NCBI GenBank assembly: GCA_020746105.1
Contig: CM036618.1
Coordinates: 118,621,161-118,685,160, forward strand
Direction of reading: 5' to 3'
Source: Trogon surrucura
Lineage: Eukaryota > Chordata > Aves > Trogoniformes > Trogonidae
DNA: 64,000 nucleotides
Below are positions 1 to 11,999 of this stretch, piece by piece. A program made the position numbers and the translations under genes. Position 1 is the first letter of the stretch; each line of letters opens with the position of its first letter. The notes under the pieces were generated by a model, which saw only the letters and a list, made by a program, of their open reading frames with translations, made no database searches and was not told the DNA's origin.

Positions 1-284
1 ATAGCAACTTGTTTTCTTGAGTTCCCTTGGAGAAGCCAAAAACCTTTGCGAGCGACAAATCAACCGGTTTGTATCCCTGAACTTAAATCTTCTATTGGTT
101 ACTGATGAACTTAACCCTGCTGGCTGACAAATCTTTATAATAAATAAGCTAAATAGCAAAAAAAACAACCAAAAAAGCTAACTTTTAAAAATGATTATCG
201 CTGAAACCTGCCGTACATGAATTTGTACATGAATTTGGCAGTCAACATGGATTGAAACCCTCAAAATCACAAGATTTGGAGCTA

Positions 285-286
<2 letters not shown>

Positions 287-310
<24 letters not shown>
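287..310. repeat. Poly-A run (A24)
   Basis: Uninterrupted A homopolymer followed by GAAGAAG. No upstream element was recognised that would make it a retroposon tail. Confidence 0.9.
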
Positions 311-315
<5 letters not shown>

Positions 316-734
316 AGATCCCTCTGCAACTGCTTTAAGTGATTATATATGTTGATATTTATCAACGGTCTTGCTACAGGCAAAATAATTAGCAGCTACT
401 AATTAGCTAGTCCTCCTGGAGGAATTCAGTGGGAAAATGTGTATTAGTGGGGTTGTCTGCGCTGAAGAAGGTGGGATAACAGCAGACACAGGTAAATAGT
501 GGGATTTTAGGTATTTGCTCTTCCATAAATGTATAATCTTCCTGAGGTCGGGATGTTGCTGGCTACGTTTCGGGAAGCTTTTCTATTTTTTTCCTTTTTG
601 TGGAAGGCTTATGTGGGCTGTTGGCTTCCGCAGTAAGTCTACATTTAAATTAATTAAACTGTTGACAGTTAAATTGTACTAAGTAGCTTCAATATAAAAG
701 ATGATTCCCAGATTTTTTTCCGTGCAACTTAAAC

Positions 735-762
735 AAAAAAAAAAAAAAAAAAAAAAAAAAAA
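735..762. repeat. Poly-A run (A28)
   Basis: Uninterrupted A homopolymer followed by an AG-rich stretch. It generates a lysine-rich spurious reading frame that is not a gene. Confidence 0.9.
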
Positions 763-1411
763 GAAAAGAAGAAAGAATCTGAGGAACTTCTTTCTAAACA
801 TCTGTCTGGGCAGATGTCAAAATGCAGAGTGTTACTGCATTATACCGCGTGAGTATATGACACCGTGTTATTACTCTTGGCTTAAATATTCACAATGGAT
901 TTTATGATCTATTTAAAAGAAACCTTCGACGGGAGTATAAACTCTTATCGTGCAATAAGCACCTTTGTGGAACTGATTCCAGAGTAAATATTGAAAAAAT
1001 AGCACAACGTTTCCTACATCTTATTCACAGCACGTGAATATTTATGCGGAGGGAACTGCAGGTATGTGGAAAAGATTTGGCAGATTTTCTCTGAAAATGA
1101 ATTTTTGGTGAATAAGCTCCTTTTGAAGTAAGATCGTGTTGTTCTCAATTGCTCTGGATAAAATCACGAGCTTCGAGCTGTACGTTAGCCAGCTGATTAT
1201 AATCTAGTACAATAATCTGCATTTCTTCAAGAAATGAGAGAGAAGACAGTGTCAAGGACATTACAAATCCAATAGTAATTTAGGGAATCGAGCTAGAACG
1301 AGGCAATGCTTGTAATGCTAATATTCCAGAAACACGTTGTTTAATTTTTGTTTCCAGATTGCATATATTAACCCATTTTATTAACCTGTCTATAGCCTTG
1401 ATTCAATAAAC

Positions 1412-1531
1412 CATTCCTATTCAGCAGAGCTCTAAAGCATATGTTTGCCTTTAAACACATGCTTAAATCCCATTGACTTTTTAATGCTTAAAGTTAAGCA
1501 TGTGCTTAGATGTTTTTTCTTGGCTCTGCAA
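1412..1531. repeat. Decayed palindromic (foldback) interspersed repeat
   Basis: The segment reads TTCAGCAGAGC ... ACACATGCTTAAATCCCATT ... GCTTAAAGTTAAGCATGTGC ... TGGCTCTGCAAA. The outer ends and the inner CATGCTTAA/TTAAGCATG parts are imperfect reverse complements around a CCCATTGACTT centre. This matches my memory of a common non-autonomous palindromic repeat in bird and reptile genomes. I cannot give its database name. The copy is diverged and short. Confidence is moderate for a foldback repeat and low for any family label. Confidence 0.6.
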
Positions 1532-2784
1532 AATAAAATTTTTTTTTAAAAAAAAGATCCCGGAAAAAAAAAAAAAGGCAATAAAGGATGAAATTTTAAA
1601 AAGTTTAAAATAAGGAAACAACCCCCCAGATTGTTCATTTCCCCCTTAATCTCAAGAACCTGTAAATTATTTTTAACTAAATACCTGAAACAAGCAGAAA
1701 TAATTTTCATGCCTGAGCATACTCAGCCCCAAAATAATGGAGACTCTTGGCCAAAGAGACGAACAATAATGGGAATATCTTGCTGTTTGCTTAATGAGCA
1801 ATGAATGGAAGTGTGAAAGTGTGAAAAGACGGATTCTGCGACAAGGTGAGACTGTTTCTTCATCACACCTTTCCTTTTTCAAACCCAAGTGTAATTTTCG
1901 CAGCAGTAAAAAAAAAACCCAACCAACCAAAAAACCCTAAATTTTTTTTTTTTTTTCTGTGGCTGGGAATTGCTCCGTAGCTCACAGCCAACTGATTTGC
2001 GTTTACTCCCATTGCTTGCTTCATGGGAAATGTCAACTCGCTACAGAAAGTTTTAATTGGTTTATGAGTGATATATTCAAGCTGCTTATTTCCTAAAACA
2101 TCTGTTTTTGTTTTAGTCCCCCAATGTCAAATGGCTGGTGATATCCCAAGGTAGCACGCTGTTTCCAAGTCATATTTCCTGGGGTATCTATCAATAAAAA
2201 GTCCCTTAAATTGAGCATAATGAAATTAGTACGAGGTAGTCAAGAAGTCTCCGGAATCAAGATATCAAAACATCCCTATTCCCGTTATTTTTTTTTCCTT
2301 ACTGCTTGTGATTGACGGCTTTGGGGGCTTGGAGGAAGAAAGCCACAAGAGTTATGGCTTATTTCATCTTTTTCACCCTCCCTACCCCTCCGATGGCCTT
2401 AAGCAAGTCTAATTTGTATTGTTATGGAAACTGGAATTAAGCCAGGGATAAGCACAAGCCTCGTGCTGCACCCGATGGCAAAACCCAGTCGTTTTTTTTT
2501 TCCCTCCTCGGTGGATGGGGAGGCTACAATTTGTTTGAAGATCTGTCCGCTCCATATGACAACAGGAGTCCTAATGTAAACAGGCAATTGTGAGAGCTAA
2601 AAACGAGCAAAACACTTGTAAAGAGGCTTTCAGCTGCGTGCGCACACGAAAAATTCCTCAGGTCCCCACCACCCTGTGGCTTGGGCCAGAGAGAGGGAAA
2701 AAAGATTTGCATAAAGTAGTTATTGCTCCCAATAACTGAATATATGCAGGGGTCTTCAATTTGGATCACAAAACAGAGTAGTTT
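1532..2784. other. Intergenic DNA, nothing recognised
   Basis: AT-rich sequence with short A and T runs near 1545-1575, 1908-1920 and 1942-1956. Open frames here are short, overlap on both strands and show no recognisable domain. Confidence 0.55.
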
Positions 2785-2846
2785 TGTAATATTTGTAATA
2801 TTTATATAGTAATATTGTAATTTGTAATTTGTAATATTTATATAGT
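2785..2846. repeat. AT-rich imperfect tandem repeat (GTAATATTT units)
   Basis: Repeated TTTGTAAT / GTAATATTT units; the string TAATATTTATATAGTA occurs twice. This is simple-sequence DNA with no coding content. Confidence 0.8.
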
Positions 2847-5502
2847 AGGTGTCTCAAGCTCCAACTGGCTCTGTTCACTGTTTATTGTGAATTTTGGTTT
2901 AAATTTTTGGAGAAAGGAAGGCTTGAGAAGATTTTTCCTGAGCTGAAGAAAGCCAATTTGAGGCAGAGGTGGCCCAACCGAAATCAGACTAAATCGAGTA
3001 AGTGCTACTCATCAAAATAAGCCTAAAAGCAGAAGACGGAGTGGGGAGGAAAACAAAATAAAAGTTTGCAGATTAACTTTCTTACCAAACTCATTTGCCA
3101 CCGAACCGAATGAAGTTATAAGGATAAAACTCTCAGCAGATTTGCACAGCACAGTAATAGCCTTTATGCTTGGAAATTTATGGGCCATGGACAGTTTATA
3201 AGAAACGATGTAGTTCATCAGAGAAGCAGACTGATGGAGCACATGGGAGCATTCTGCGCAGGAAGTTGGGTTTTGGAATAATACTTACTTTGATAGAGTT
3301 GTTTTGTTAGCTAAGTAAAACAGTAGGGAAGCCAATGGCCACTTAGGCTTCAAACATAAATATATATTTATAAGTCACCCAGCTGCTTAATTGAGATCTC
3401 TAGTGTTTTCCCTAAGTGTATCTTATCCCAGAAAAACAGTAACACAGAAAATAACAACAGCAGCGAAGACCTGCTGTAGGCTGAGGTTCATTTAATCAGT
3501 CAGTGGTAGTTAGGGGGAAAAGGGAGCATTATTTTAGGGGCAGATTCCTGGAGGTTCCCGGAGGTTCTCCAGCCCAAGTAGCAGCTCAGATTAGCCTCAG
3601 ATTGCTCTCTAGCAATTTCTTCCTGAAGAAGCAGCGGGATAGATGGCCTTGCTGTACTTCGGTCTCTTCTTAGTGGCTTTTCCTCTAGAGTCCAGCCTAA
3701 CTTGTGTCTGAAGAGGGTTACCAAGTACTTGCAACCCAGTTTGGAAAGATAAACTCTGGGGCTCTTGCCAGATGCTGGCTGTGATGGCCGTGGAGGGGGA
3801 GGGAAGTACACGGGGCTTCAAAATGTTCTCCAAGGGAGGTTACGCAGGGGATGGTTCATTAAATTTGAGCAAAGAGCTGGAAAATAAGATTTCACACTCC
3901 TAGGCTCAAACAGCCCGGGTGATTTTGGGATGCCTGGAAAATCTTGAGGCGATTTGGCAAGTTCCAAGGAGCTCCAGGAAATACCCTGGAGGGTTTTGTG
4001 GAGGTGTTTTATTCTTGGCGCAGACCCCCAAGGTGAGGTAAAGGGTAAGGCCTCCCATGGTGAGCACCCTGGGGTGCTGGCCAGCTCTCAAAACCTGTGC
4101 CTGACTTTACTCATGGAGTCCGTGGTGGGTGGACTTTGGGGTCTTGGGCTTGCCTTGAGCAGTCCCATGGTCAGAGCTGTTCTCAGATCCCTATTTGATT
4201 AAAAGCATCGGTTTTAATCCATGTCTCCTACTTTGCGGGTGAATATCGTAACTTGGAGGCTGCTGACTATTTAGAAATGTGGCTCTTGGTCTTTTCTGAT
4301 GCAATTGTTTCTCCCTACACAGGCAGTTTAATATCAGTTGCAAGAGAGACCTGAAACCAGTTCTTTGGCATCTCCTAGACTTGAGGCTTGACCTGAGCAA
4401 GACTTCAGGGATGAGTTTTGTCTCCCTCCTGTCCTGTGTCTTATAAGGAGAGGGGCTGAACCGGTTTTGATGTGAATCCTAGTTCTTATGCATCTACTTA
4501 TTCTGCTAATAGGGGTACCCAAATCCTCTGAAAAAGTCTAATTTTAGGAAGATGTCTCTGTTCAACCAGAGCTTCAAGCACAGGCTAAGATTTAAATACT
4601 TACGACAATGATTTACGTAATTGAGATCCCAGAAGTATTAGAGGGCCTTAGTAGCAAAAGAGATTTGTGAAGAAACCTGGTGACTGAGTACTAAGAACTG
4701 CTTGCCAAGCACTGAAATATCACAGGCATGTCCAGCTTCTTCATTTTCTTGGAGATCAGGGTCTGCTCCTGTGCCTGCTGGTCCTGGGACCATCTTGCAC
4801 GTTCACCGCAATGCCCGATGCCTGGAAAGATGTTCTCAGCTGACTGTCTTTAATTTCCCCCCACACTCCCCCAGCTCTCAAGTGTATTTGTGTTCAAACC
4901 AGGGTTTGCTCCTTATCATGCTTGCAGCCCATTTCCTCCTCCTGTTTTATAGGCAAAATGGTAAATTAGTGACATCATTATTATGGCAGTAGAGCGCAGT
5001 GCCACCCTAATGCTATTCCCTGTAGGAGCGAGCAGAAGGAGAAGATAGGATGGCAGCAATAACCATCGTATTCCAGTATAAATATCTGAAACCATAGCCA
5101 AAAACCGCTGTGCCGCTCCCAGGCTTTGTTTCGCCAGCTGAAAACATCCTGGGAAACATTCGCCTGCTTCAACCTGTCCTCTTTTCTTGAGGTGAGCAGC
5201 TGACTTTATCCATAGCTGCTGAGCCGTGTGGCTGGAAATAGAAATGGGTATTTTGGAGAGCTCAGCTCGCTGAGGGGGTGGACTTGGGGGAAGCAGCTCT
5301 CCAGATTTATAAAGAGCTCTTCCACCACTGTTCACACCTTCCTTGGAAGAAATGCTGCCAGTAAAACAGCCCCAGAGCTTACCAGGGAGTAGGAGCCAGA
5401 AGCTGCGGTGATTTGCTGCTCTTCTTTCTCCGTGCGAAGCGAGGGAAACCTTTCAACATCAGGTTGTTTATTTTGTTTGCCCACAAAGGATTGGAGGGGG
5501 GT
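2847..5502. other. Intergenic DNA, nothing recognised
   Basis: No repeat family or exon recognised. The largest open frame (minus strand, 4916-5335, 139 codons) shows no recognisable domain and overlaps other open frames, so it is treated as chance. Confidence 0.5.
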
Positions 5503-5517
5503 GGCGGCGGCGGCGGA
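5503..5517. repeat. (GGC)5 trinucleotide repeat
   Basis: Five GGC units following a GGAGGGGGGTGG run, a small GC-rich island in otherwise average DNA. No exon is recognisable around it. Confidence 0.85.
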
Positions 5518-8500
5518 TCTTAAATAATATAGCGGTTTGGGCTATGCGGAGGTGTTGGAGAGAGCTGTGTGAAACCAGTTTATAGCATTTTAAAATGTGG
5601 TTTTGGCAAAGCCGAGCTGGCAGCTTCATTTCACATCCCACAGAGGTTGCCTACGAGCTCTGCGTTTGCCTGAACCCTGAACCTCTCCGTGGGCATCAAA
5701 CAAACCTTGTCATTTCTGGAGTGAAGCTGAGGGACCCGGCAGTTCTCCTCTCGCTTCACCCGCACTCCTGACTTCCACGGGCACACGGGTGTAGCTCCCA
5801 AAATGTGTGCTGAAGCCTCCTTCTGCGCTTGTGCTAGGGAGGGATGCCCACGCCATGCTTAACCCTTAAGGTTGGCAATTTGGTTTTAGCTCTGGTGCTT
5901 CTTGATGCACCATCAGCTGCAAAAAAATCATGTGTCTGAATCCCTTTGCAACATTTGGTTCTTAATTTGCTCTGGGGCAGGTGACGCACATCCCATAAAC
6001 CATCTACCTGAAGGAATGAGTGAAGAAATGGTCCCAATTGGCTTGGAAAGCTGGAGAGCTGGGAATAAGGTGGCATTGCTGACATGCGTCCCGGGGACCA
6101 GCACTGCTGTCTCCACACTCCTAGCGCGTCCATCCATCCATGCCGAGCTCACCTTTGGAAACGGTGCCCACAGACACCCTCACCTGTGTCCCTGTCCCTT
6201 GGCACTGCGTCCCTGAGCAAAGCTGCCTCCTGCCTAACTTTATAAATTCACCCTTTTGCAGTCACTTGTTCACTTATGGTTTGAAGTCAACACTTTTGAC
6301 CACATGCAAATTTGCCTTTTAAATTCAGGGGCGGAAGAATTTACTTTACTCACTTTTTTTTGCACACTTAGAATTTTAATAAGTCTGTTTTTTTCTCTTT
6401 TTTTTTTTTTTTTTAAATTTGAATTAGTGGTCTCATTTGAATTAAGACTTTAATATTGTGCAACTTGAACAAAGCTTCAATTTGCATCCAGAAGACCCAC
6501 AGACCTATGAAACCAACAATATAGAAAGAAAACAATTGGCTATTTATAGGGAGGGGGGGCACCTTGGTGCCTAAAGCTCATCATGGTGCTGGAGTCTGTA
6601 CAGCTCTGCCTGACTGCAGCGCTCACATGCCAGGCACTCGAACCTGGGAAGCAAAACTATGTTTAAGAAAACTAGATGATATCTCTATGGGTCCGTAGTG
6701 ACATGGTCTTTCTTTTTGCTTTCCTGCCCCAGGTTCTCATTTTTAAGGGTGCTGCTCGTTGCTAGGTGGCAGTTGCAAGGGCGCTGGGGCTGCTGGCAGT
6801 CTCCCTGTGCCGTCCAGCTCTTGCAGTCAACCCCCCCACCTTGAATTTCCCAGATCTTGCTCCTACTCCTCAGGAATCCAGGACGTGACAGAGGGCCTGG
6901 CGGTGGGACAGCTGGCACAGCTCAAAGGTGCTGGAGCTCTTGCGGTGACCATCTGACCCAAGGACGCGTCGCCTGGCTCTCTCCACCGCTCTCATGGCCT
7001 CCTGCTCTCTTTTCTCCCCACGATGTATGTCCTCTTCAGCGTATTCATCCTGCCTTTGGTGTGTCATGGCAACTGTGTCAGATGTTTTATTAGTACTTCT
7101 TTTTTTTTTTTCTCCTTTTACCCTGCAACTGAACCCGGTCTCCCGGGAAATATGGGCTGAGCCCAAAAGACATTAACGCGCCTGCCAAAATGTTGTTTTT
7201 TGAACCTATGGAGGAAAGGAAAAAGAGAAACACAGAAAAGAAGGGTCATCCTGCCCTAGGTATGGCCATGTTTGGTGATTTTCATCACTTTTATGAGGTG
7301 GGTATTTCTCCAATGATAGGAGCTACTGGAGAAGCAGCATTGCAGAAGTCGTGGCAAGTGGTACTGGAGGAGACTTTGGGAGGTCACCAGGTCTAGTTCG
7401 TCACCATTCCTGGACTAGAAAAAAAAAAAAAAGGAGACTGAAGTCTGGTTTTTACAGTTCTGTTTGGACTCCATCCTTCTAAATTCAACCAGATGCAAAC
7501 ACTGGGGGAAAAGAAAAAGAAAGAAGGAGTTTTTGATGGTTTTGCACCCTTGTAGTATCATCATCAGGCTCAGTAAAAGAAAAAAATATCTAACTCAGCT
7601 TTCTCAGTTTTGCAGGTTGACACAGCTGCTACGATATCAATAAAGATCCGTCGCTGCTTCAGCATTCAAGAAGATTGTGTTTGTTTTCTGGGTGGTTTTA
7701 AGCCATTCTGGCTGATTTTCCTATGGACCTGCAGGAGTTACTCATCTCGTACCCATGAGTTCCCATCATTGAGCATTGGAGGTGGCCAGAGTTTTGCAGG
7801 GGGTAGGAGGAATATCTTTTGGGGTTTTTTTTGGTTGTTTTTTTGAGTTTTGCAGAGGGTAGAAGGGGCATATTTGGGTTTTCTTTTTTTTCGTCTTTTG
7901 GACTTGACAACCTTAGCGGAAGCCCAGACCTTGCTCACACCTCAGATCCCACAATGGTCTTCCAGGTGTAGTCACCACGGGTGGGGGGTATGGCAATCAA
8001 TAACGGAGAATGATGAGCTAATAAATAGGTAGCAGGCAACATAGCTTCCCAAAGAATTTGGGCACTCCTGGCCCATCAGGGGTGGGAAATTCCTGCCCTC
8101 GGGGTGATGTCAGGCAAATCTTGCTCCTCTGTCAGGAGAAATTGTTAAACACTAGGTCAGCACCAACTTGGGTTTTCAGCAAGCAGGAGAACGGTAGGAA
8201 ACGAAGCTCCTGGAGGCGGTTGTGGTTGACTGCTCCAGCAACAGAGTCATGTGCTGGAGGTGGGGGAAGGAGGGAGAAAAAATGTGTTTTCCAGGGAATC
8301 TAATTGTGCTGAGTGGCGGCTGGAGGGGTCCTGCAGTGCATTTTGCGAGAGTTTACATAGTTCTGGATCCTCTACCACTTAGAATGGAAAAAAAAGAAAG
8401 CCAATCTGTTTGATCAGGCCTCTCCCACTCGATATGTGTATTGGATTCTACATTAAAGCTTTTAACAGTTACGTACACATCTGAGCTGGAGCTATTGTTA

Positions 8501-9354
8501 GCTCATGTGATGGATTAAGATCAAGAATGTTAATGTTATCCAAAGGAACGCTTTTTAATGTATGTTGCGATTGTATAAACAGGGTCACCAGAGCTAAATG
8601 GGATGTCAATGACCTACGAAGATCATAAAGTAAACAAAAGATCTTAAAATAAGCATGTAACCTGAACATGTCGGGGATTGTTGTATATCAAAGGCATTTG
8701 CTTATACAAAGTAAGGGAAAATTACTTATGGGTAATGTTGTTTGCCACAAGTCTACCTCTTGCCTGCTCTACAAAGGAAACCTACCCAGAGGGACTGGGG
8801 TATGTCTCCATCTAGCAGGAAACACCGATCTCCAACTGAGCAGAGCCTATCTTTTGCACATGGATAATAAACATACGCTTAAATCCCAGTGAGAAGCAAT
8901 AAACCGTCATTGCCGGTGTACAGCGAGGCTCCTCCAGCCCCCATTGGGGAGGGAGGGAGGATGACCCCTCCAAACATTGGTGCCAGGTGGGTTGTGGAGC
9001 TCTGGTGACACAGGGAGACCACGGCAGGTCCAGGAGGCCAGCCAGCTGAGCGGGAATTATCACACGCCAGATGGTCAAAAAGACCGGGAAGAGACTAGGA
9101 GCTTATTTTTTATTTTTCTTGAAGTACATTAGCATTTCCCTTCTTGCTTCCACATCCTTGGGATTGGAGAGTTGGGGTTTTTTTAGTTTGTTTTTCCTTA
9201 CCCAGTAGCCCCCCAGTTATTGCTGTGGGAAGACGAGACTCTCACTCAAGACACTCTAAACCACAGGGATTTAAGGATGTCTTGTGAGATAACAGGGTAA
9301 AAATCAGAGATTTGCCCTGAAAGAAGGAGATCCTGAGGCTTTCTTACCCTGTCC
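5518..9354. other. Intergenic DNA, nothing recognised
   Basis: No exon or named repeat recognised. It contains a T-rich stretch (6386-6415), a T/C-rich tract at 7098-7117 and an A13 run near 7420. The many open frames of 60-104 codons overlap on opposite strands and share no protein-family motif. Confidence 0.5.
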
Positions 9355-9820
9355 TTAGCGCAGCTGGTCATCCTGCTCAAGTTCAGAGCCTTTCATCAGC
9401 CCTCACTGAATTTCATCATATCTTCTTCAAGCTGCTTCTCCAGTTTTGAGTTCTAATCCTGTCCTTACAGTCCTTCGCTGCCTGGTCCTTTCTGCAAATT
9501 TAATAAATACATTCTATCCCATTGACCTCATGGAAATAATAGACGGGACAAGGACTGACCCTGGAGAATGCTTTTCCCATGGTGACTGGGACTCGCAGAG
9601 AACACCTCCCTGGGAATGGCTTTAAGATATCGTTAGCCCAGAGTAGTTCTATCAAGACCACATTTTCCTGATTTGCTTGCAAAAATGTCGTAAGAAACAG
9701 TTGACTGAAGTTGTGGTATGTGATACTTATTGATCTTTCTGAACAGGCTGTTACGCTATCATAGAAGGAAATTCTGTTACTCTGATAATATTTGTTCTCA
9801 GAAAAAGTCTCTGCTGGCCA
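9355..9820 (-). pseudogene. Heavily decayed CR1-type LINE fragment, reverse-transcriptase region
   Basis: On the minus strand the open frame 9500-9826 contains NRISFYDSVTACSERS followed by a YHNFSQ-like stretch. This lines up with the CR1 reverse-transcriptase segment around 'LI-FYD-VT...VV-LDFSKAF'. Further on, SPCPVYYFHEVNGIEC corresponds to the 'GPVLFNIFIND...GIECTLSKFADD' block. The frame stops just before the FADD catalytic box, whose DNA is damaged (CTGCAAATTT is present but a stop lies upstream). On the + strand the flanking TTCATCATATC and TGCTCAAGTTCAGAGC parts resemble the reversed 'LMKFN-GKCKVLHLG' region. The copy is a dead, truncated, old fragment. Similarity was judged by eye from knowledge of CR1 and not by alignment. 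An L3-type relative of CR1 is possible. Confidence 0.7.
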
Positions 9821-10978
9821 TCCCACATTTCCTTGCTGTCTTCTAGGTTGTTTTCTGATTATTTACTTATTCCCTACTTCTTTCCTAGCAGGTTAAATTA
9901 CTGGTGTAGAGTATCCCAGCTCTTTAAAAACAAAACAACATTAGAGAAAGAAAAACTCAGAAAGAAGCCCCCAAAAGACCTTCACCTGTCCTCTTAGCTT
10001 AACCTTTGAGAGGTGGCCACAGCTAGGTCCTTAATTACCATCAGGTGAAGTTCATCAAGCTCAAATGGGCTGGAAGCATCTAGTTGATTTAAACTCTCTG
10101 TGAGGTTGTTCCGTGGTGATTTTAGGTTGGGAGGTTTTTTTTCCTTTGCTTCTGGAGTTATTTCTAAGTGGTCTTGAGTTATGGTTGAGCTCGACAAGGA
10201 CCTGATGCAAAACAAAGGTGACAACAATACCAACTGGGGAAAATGGGGTGTTCGTGCATCATTTTTTCTCTTCTGTGTGGTACTATTTTGCTGGCTCTGC
10301 AGAAATCCTGCTGAGCAGAAGAGCTCCCCAGGATACAAGTTCTCTGGGGCTCCTGGCACTGGGGGCAATTGCAGGGGGGCAGCTGTGCTTGTGGGGAGGA
10401 GAGGATGGGTCAGGTGTTCCAAATGGACCCATCACAGCATCCCTTCCCATGGTGCTGGGTATAAAAGGGGCCCCTAACAAGGCTCCAGGGGGTTTTAGTG
10501 CCTGTTGTATTAGGAGGGTTGGTGTTGGCTGTTTGTCATCTCTCCCTGTGGTGTTGGTGTTCCCACCTCTTGTTTTTGTGCTGTAGAGGAGCACTGTTCA
10601 TCAGGACAGGTCACCTTTCCCTGCCTCCCCAGGTGGGAGTGGCGTGGTTGTTTCAAGGCTTCCTTTTCTGTTTTTGTGGGCTGGCATTGGGACTTTGGGC
10701 TCAGATGCTTCTCTCTGCTGCCAAGCCCAGTCTGGAACTTTTCTGTTCAGGGACTAGTTGCCATCTGGAAGGTATGGGTTCTGTATTGACATATTCATTT
10801 GTATCTTTGATTATATTTACGTGTTTGTATATATCTGTATATACTTGAACATCTTCATAGTTATTGTCAGCATTATTTTATTTCCCTTTAAACTGGTTCA
10901 ATTTTTTTTTTCTCCAGCCTCAGAGTCACTCTCCTGGGTTCCCCCGTTATCCTCCCTTGCTCACTGCCAGAGGCTGTG
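9821..10978. other. Intergenic DNA with one TATA-like site
   Basis: No gene recognised. A good TATA-box-like string (GGTATAAAAGGGG, 10458-10470) lies in moderately GC-rich sequence, but no exon, CpG island or clear LTR boundary accompanies it. The open frames 9994-10422 (-) and 10218-10586 (+) overlap and look like chance. Confidence 0.45.
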
Positions 10979-11076
10979 ATCTTAGATATCCAAATGTCAT
11001 GCTGGATAGTTGTGTAGGGGAAATGAAATCTTAGATATCCAAATGTTACACTGGATAGTCGTGTAGGGGAAATGAA
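10979..11076. repeat. 49-bp tandem duplication
   Basis: Two adjacent 49-bp units (10979-11027 and 11028-11076), both beginning ATCTTAGATATCCAAATG and ending GTGTAGGGGAAATGAA. They differ at only a few positions in the middle. The duplication is local and appears fairly recent. Confidence 0.92.
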
Positions 11077-11401
11077 ACTGGGTGCCTGTGGTAGGGCAGG
11101 TCCTCCCTGAATAGCTGGACACTGGAGCCAAGGGAGATGTGGTTGGCAATAAATGATCCCTTTGCCTACAAGCACGGACCCTTACCATATGTATCCTATC
11201 TTGCAGTTCCACAGGGCCAAACTCAGAAACGCAACCATAAGATACTGCAATTTCTGTCACTAAGGAGTAAGGGACTGTCAAACTTCTTGTGGCTTGTTGC
11301 CTCTTCTCACGTTTAGTAGGCCACTTCTTCAGTTGCCTTTCTTCAGGAGTGGGGAGTTGTGGTCTTAGTGCCCGAAGCTTCTCAGGGAGGCCAATATCCA
11401 A
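10997..11401 (-). other. Unrecognised 134-codon open frame spanning the tandem duplication
   Basis: An uninterrupted minus-strand frame begins near 11401 and runs into the 49-bp duplication, which it translates twice (FHFPYTTIQ appears two times). Its upstream part is rich in K, R, E and Q (for example EERQLKKWPTKREKRQQ). No domain, signal peptide or membrane segment is recognisable. A relic of a mobile-element gene is possible, and so is chance. An AATAAA lies on the opposite strand at 11148-11153. I do not assign a function. Confidence 0.2.
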
Positions 11402-11999
11402 GAGCTGTTCTCACCACCTCTGGGGTTTTGCTGCCATCTCAGCTGCCCCAGACAAACCCTTATGTGGTCTGTATCTCATATGTCTCATGACTGCTCTCCC
11501 TTTCCTATGGGTAGGAAAGAGTGTTCAAGGCAGAGAAGGCCTGGGAACCAGGTTCTCCCCTATGTCGTGAGCACAAACCTTCTTTCAGCTCTTGGGATAG
11601 AGTTATTGACGTTTGAAGCGGTTGCTGTAGTTGCTAGATGCCCAGCAGCATCCCTCAGTGCTCCCATGTTACCTCTGGGGGTTTCTTTGTTTTGGCGTAA
11701 TCTGGTTTTTGTTTGTTTTGGAGAAAGTTAGTTTCCATTTGTCTTTGGGAATTTTCCGTTAAGTTAATGTGAACTGGAATATCAGTGTTTTAGACAGATG
11801 GCATAGAGAAATATGGGCTTATCCCCTGGCTACCGGAAAACAGAATAAAGTTCACAATGTTGATGGACCTTTGCTTTTATGTTTCCCATGAGGCGTGGGC
11901 ATGTAGTTTTGATTTCTTCCTGAGATGTATGAACCAATGCGCCACAAAAGAATGTAAATCCCCCGTATACAAAACGGTCCTCGCTACTTGAGCAAGCTC
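11402..11999. other. Intergenic DNA, nothing recognised
   Basis: No named repeat or exon is visible. Short T/G-rich stretches occur around 11680-11760. Confidence 0.5.

Larger units (their letters stand above)
1..1411. other. AT-rich intergenic DNA, no gene recognised
   Basis: No exon, RNA gene or named repeat is recognisable. The only structure is two pure A runs (about 24 A at 287-310 and 28 A at 735-762). Neither is preceded by recognisable gene or SINE sequence, so they are treated as simple repeats and not as retroposon tails. Confidence 0.6.

Noticed and set aside
287..762. Poly-A runs as tails of processed pseudogenes or SINEs
   Set aside because: No recognisable transcript-derived or SINE sequence precedes either run, and no target-site duplication was found.
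10458..11153. A decayed LTR: TATA box (10458-10470) followed by AATAAA (11148-11153)
   Set aside because: The spacing is plausible, but I see no terminal TG...CA boundaries, primer-binding site or second LTR copy. One TATA-like and one AATAAA string are common by chance.
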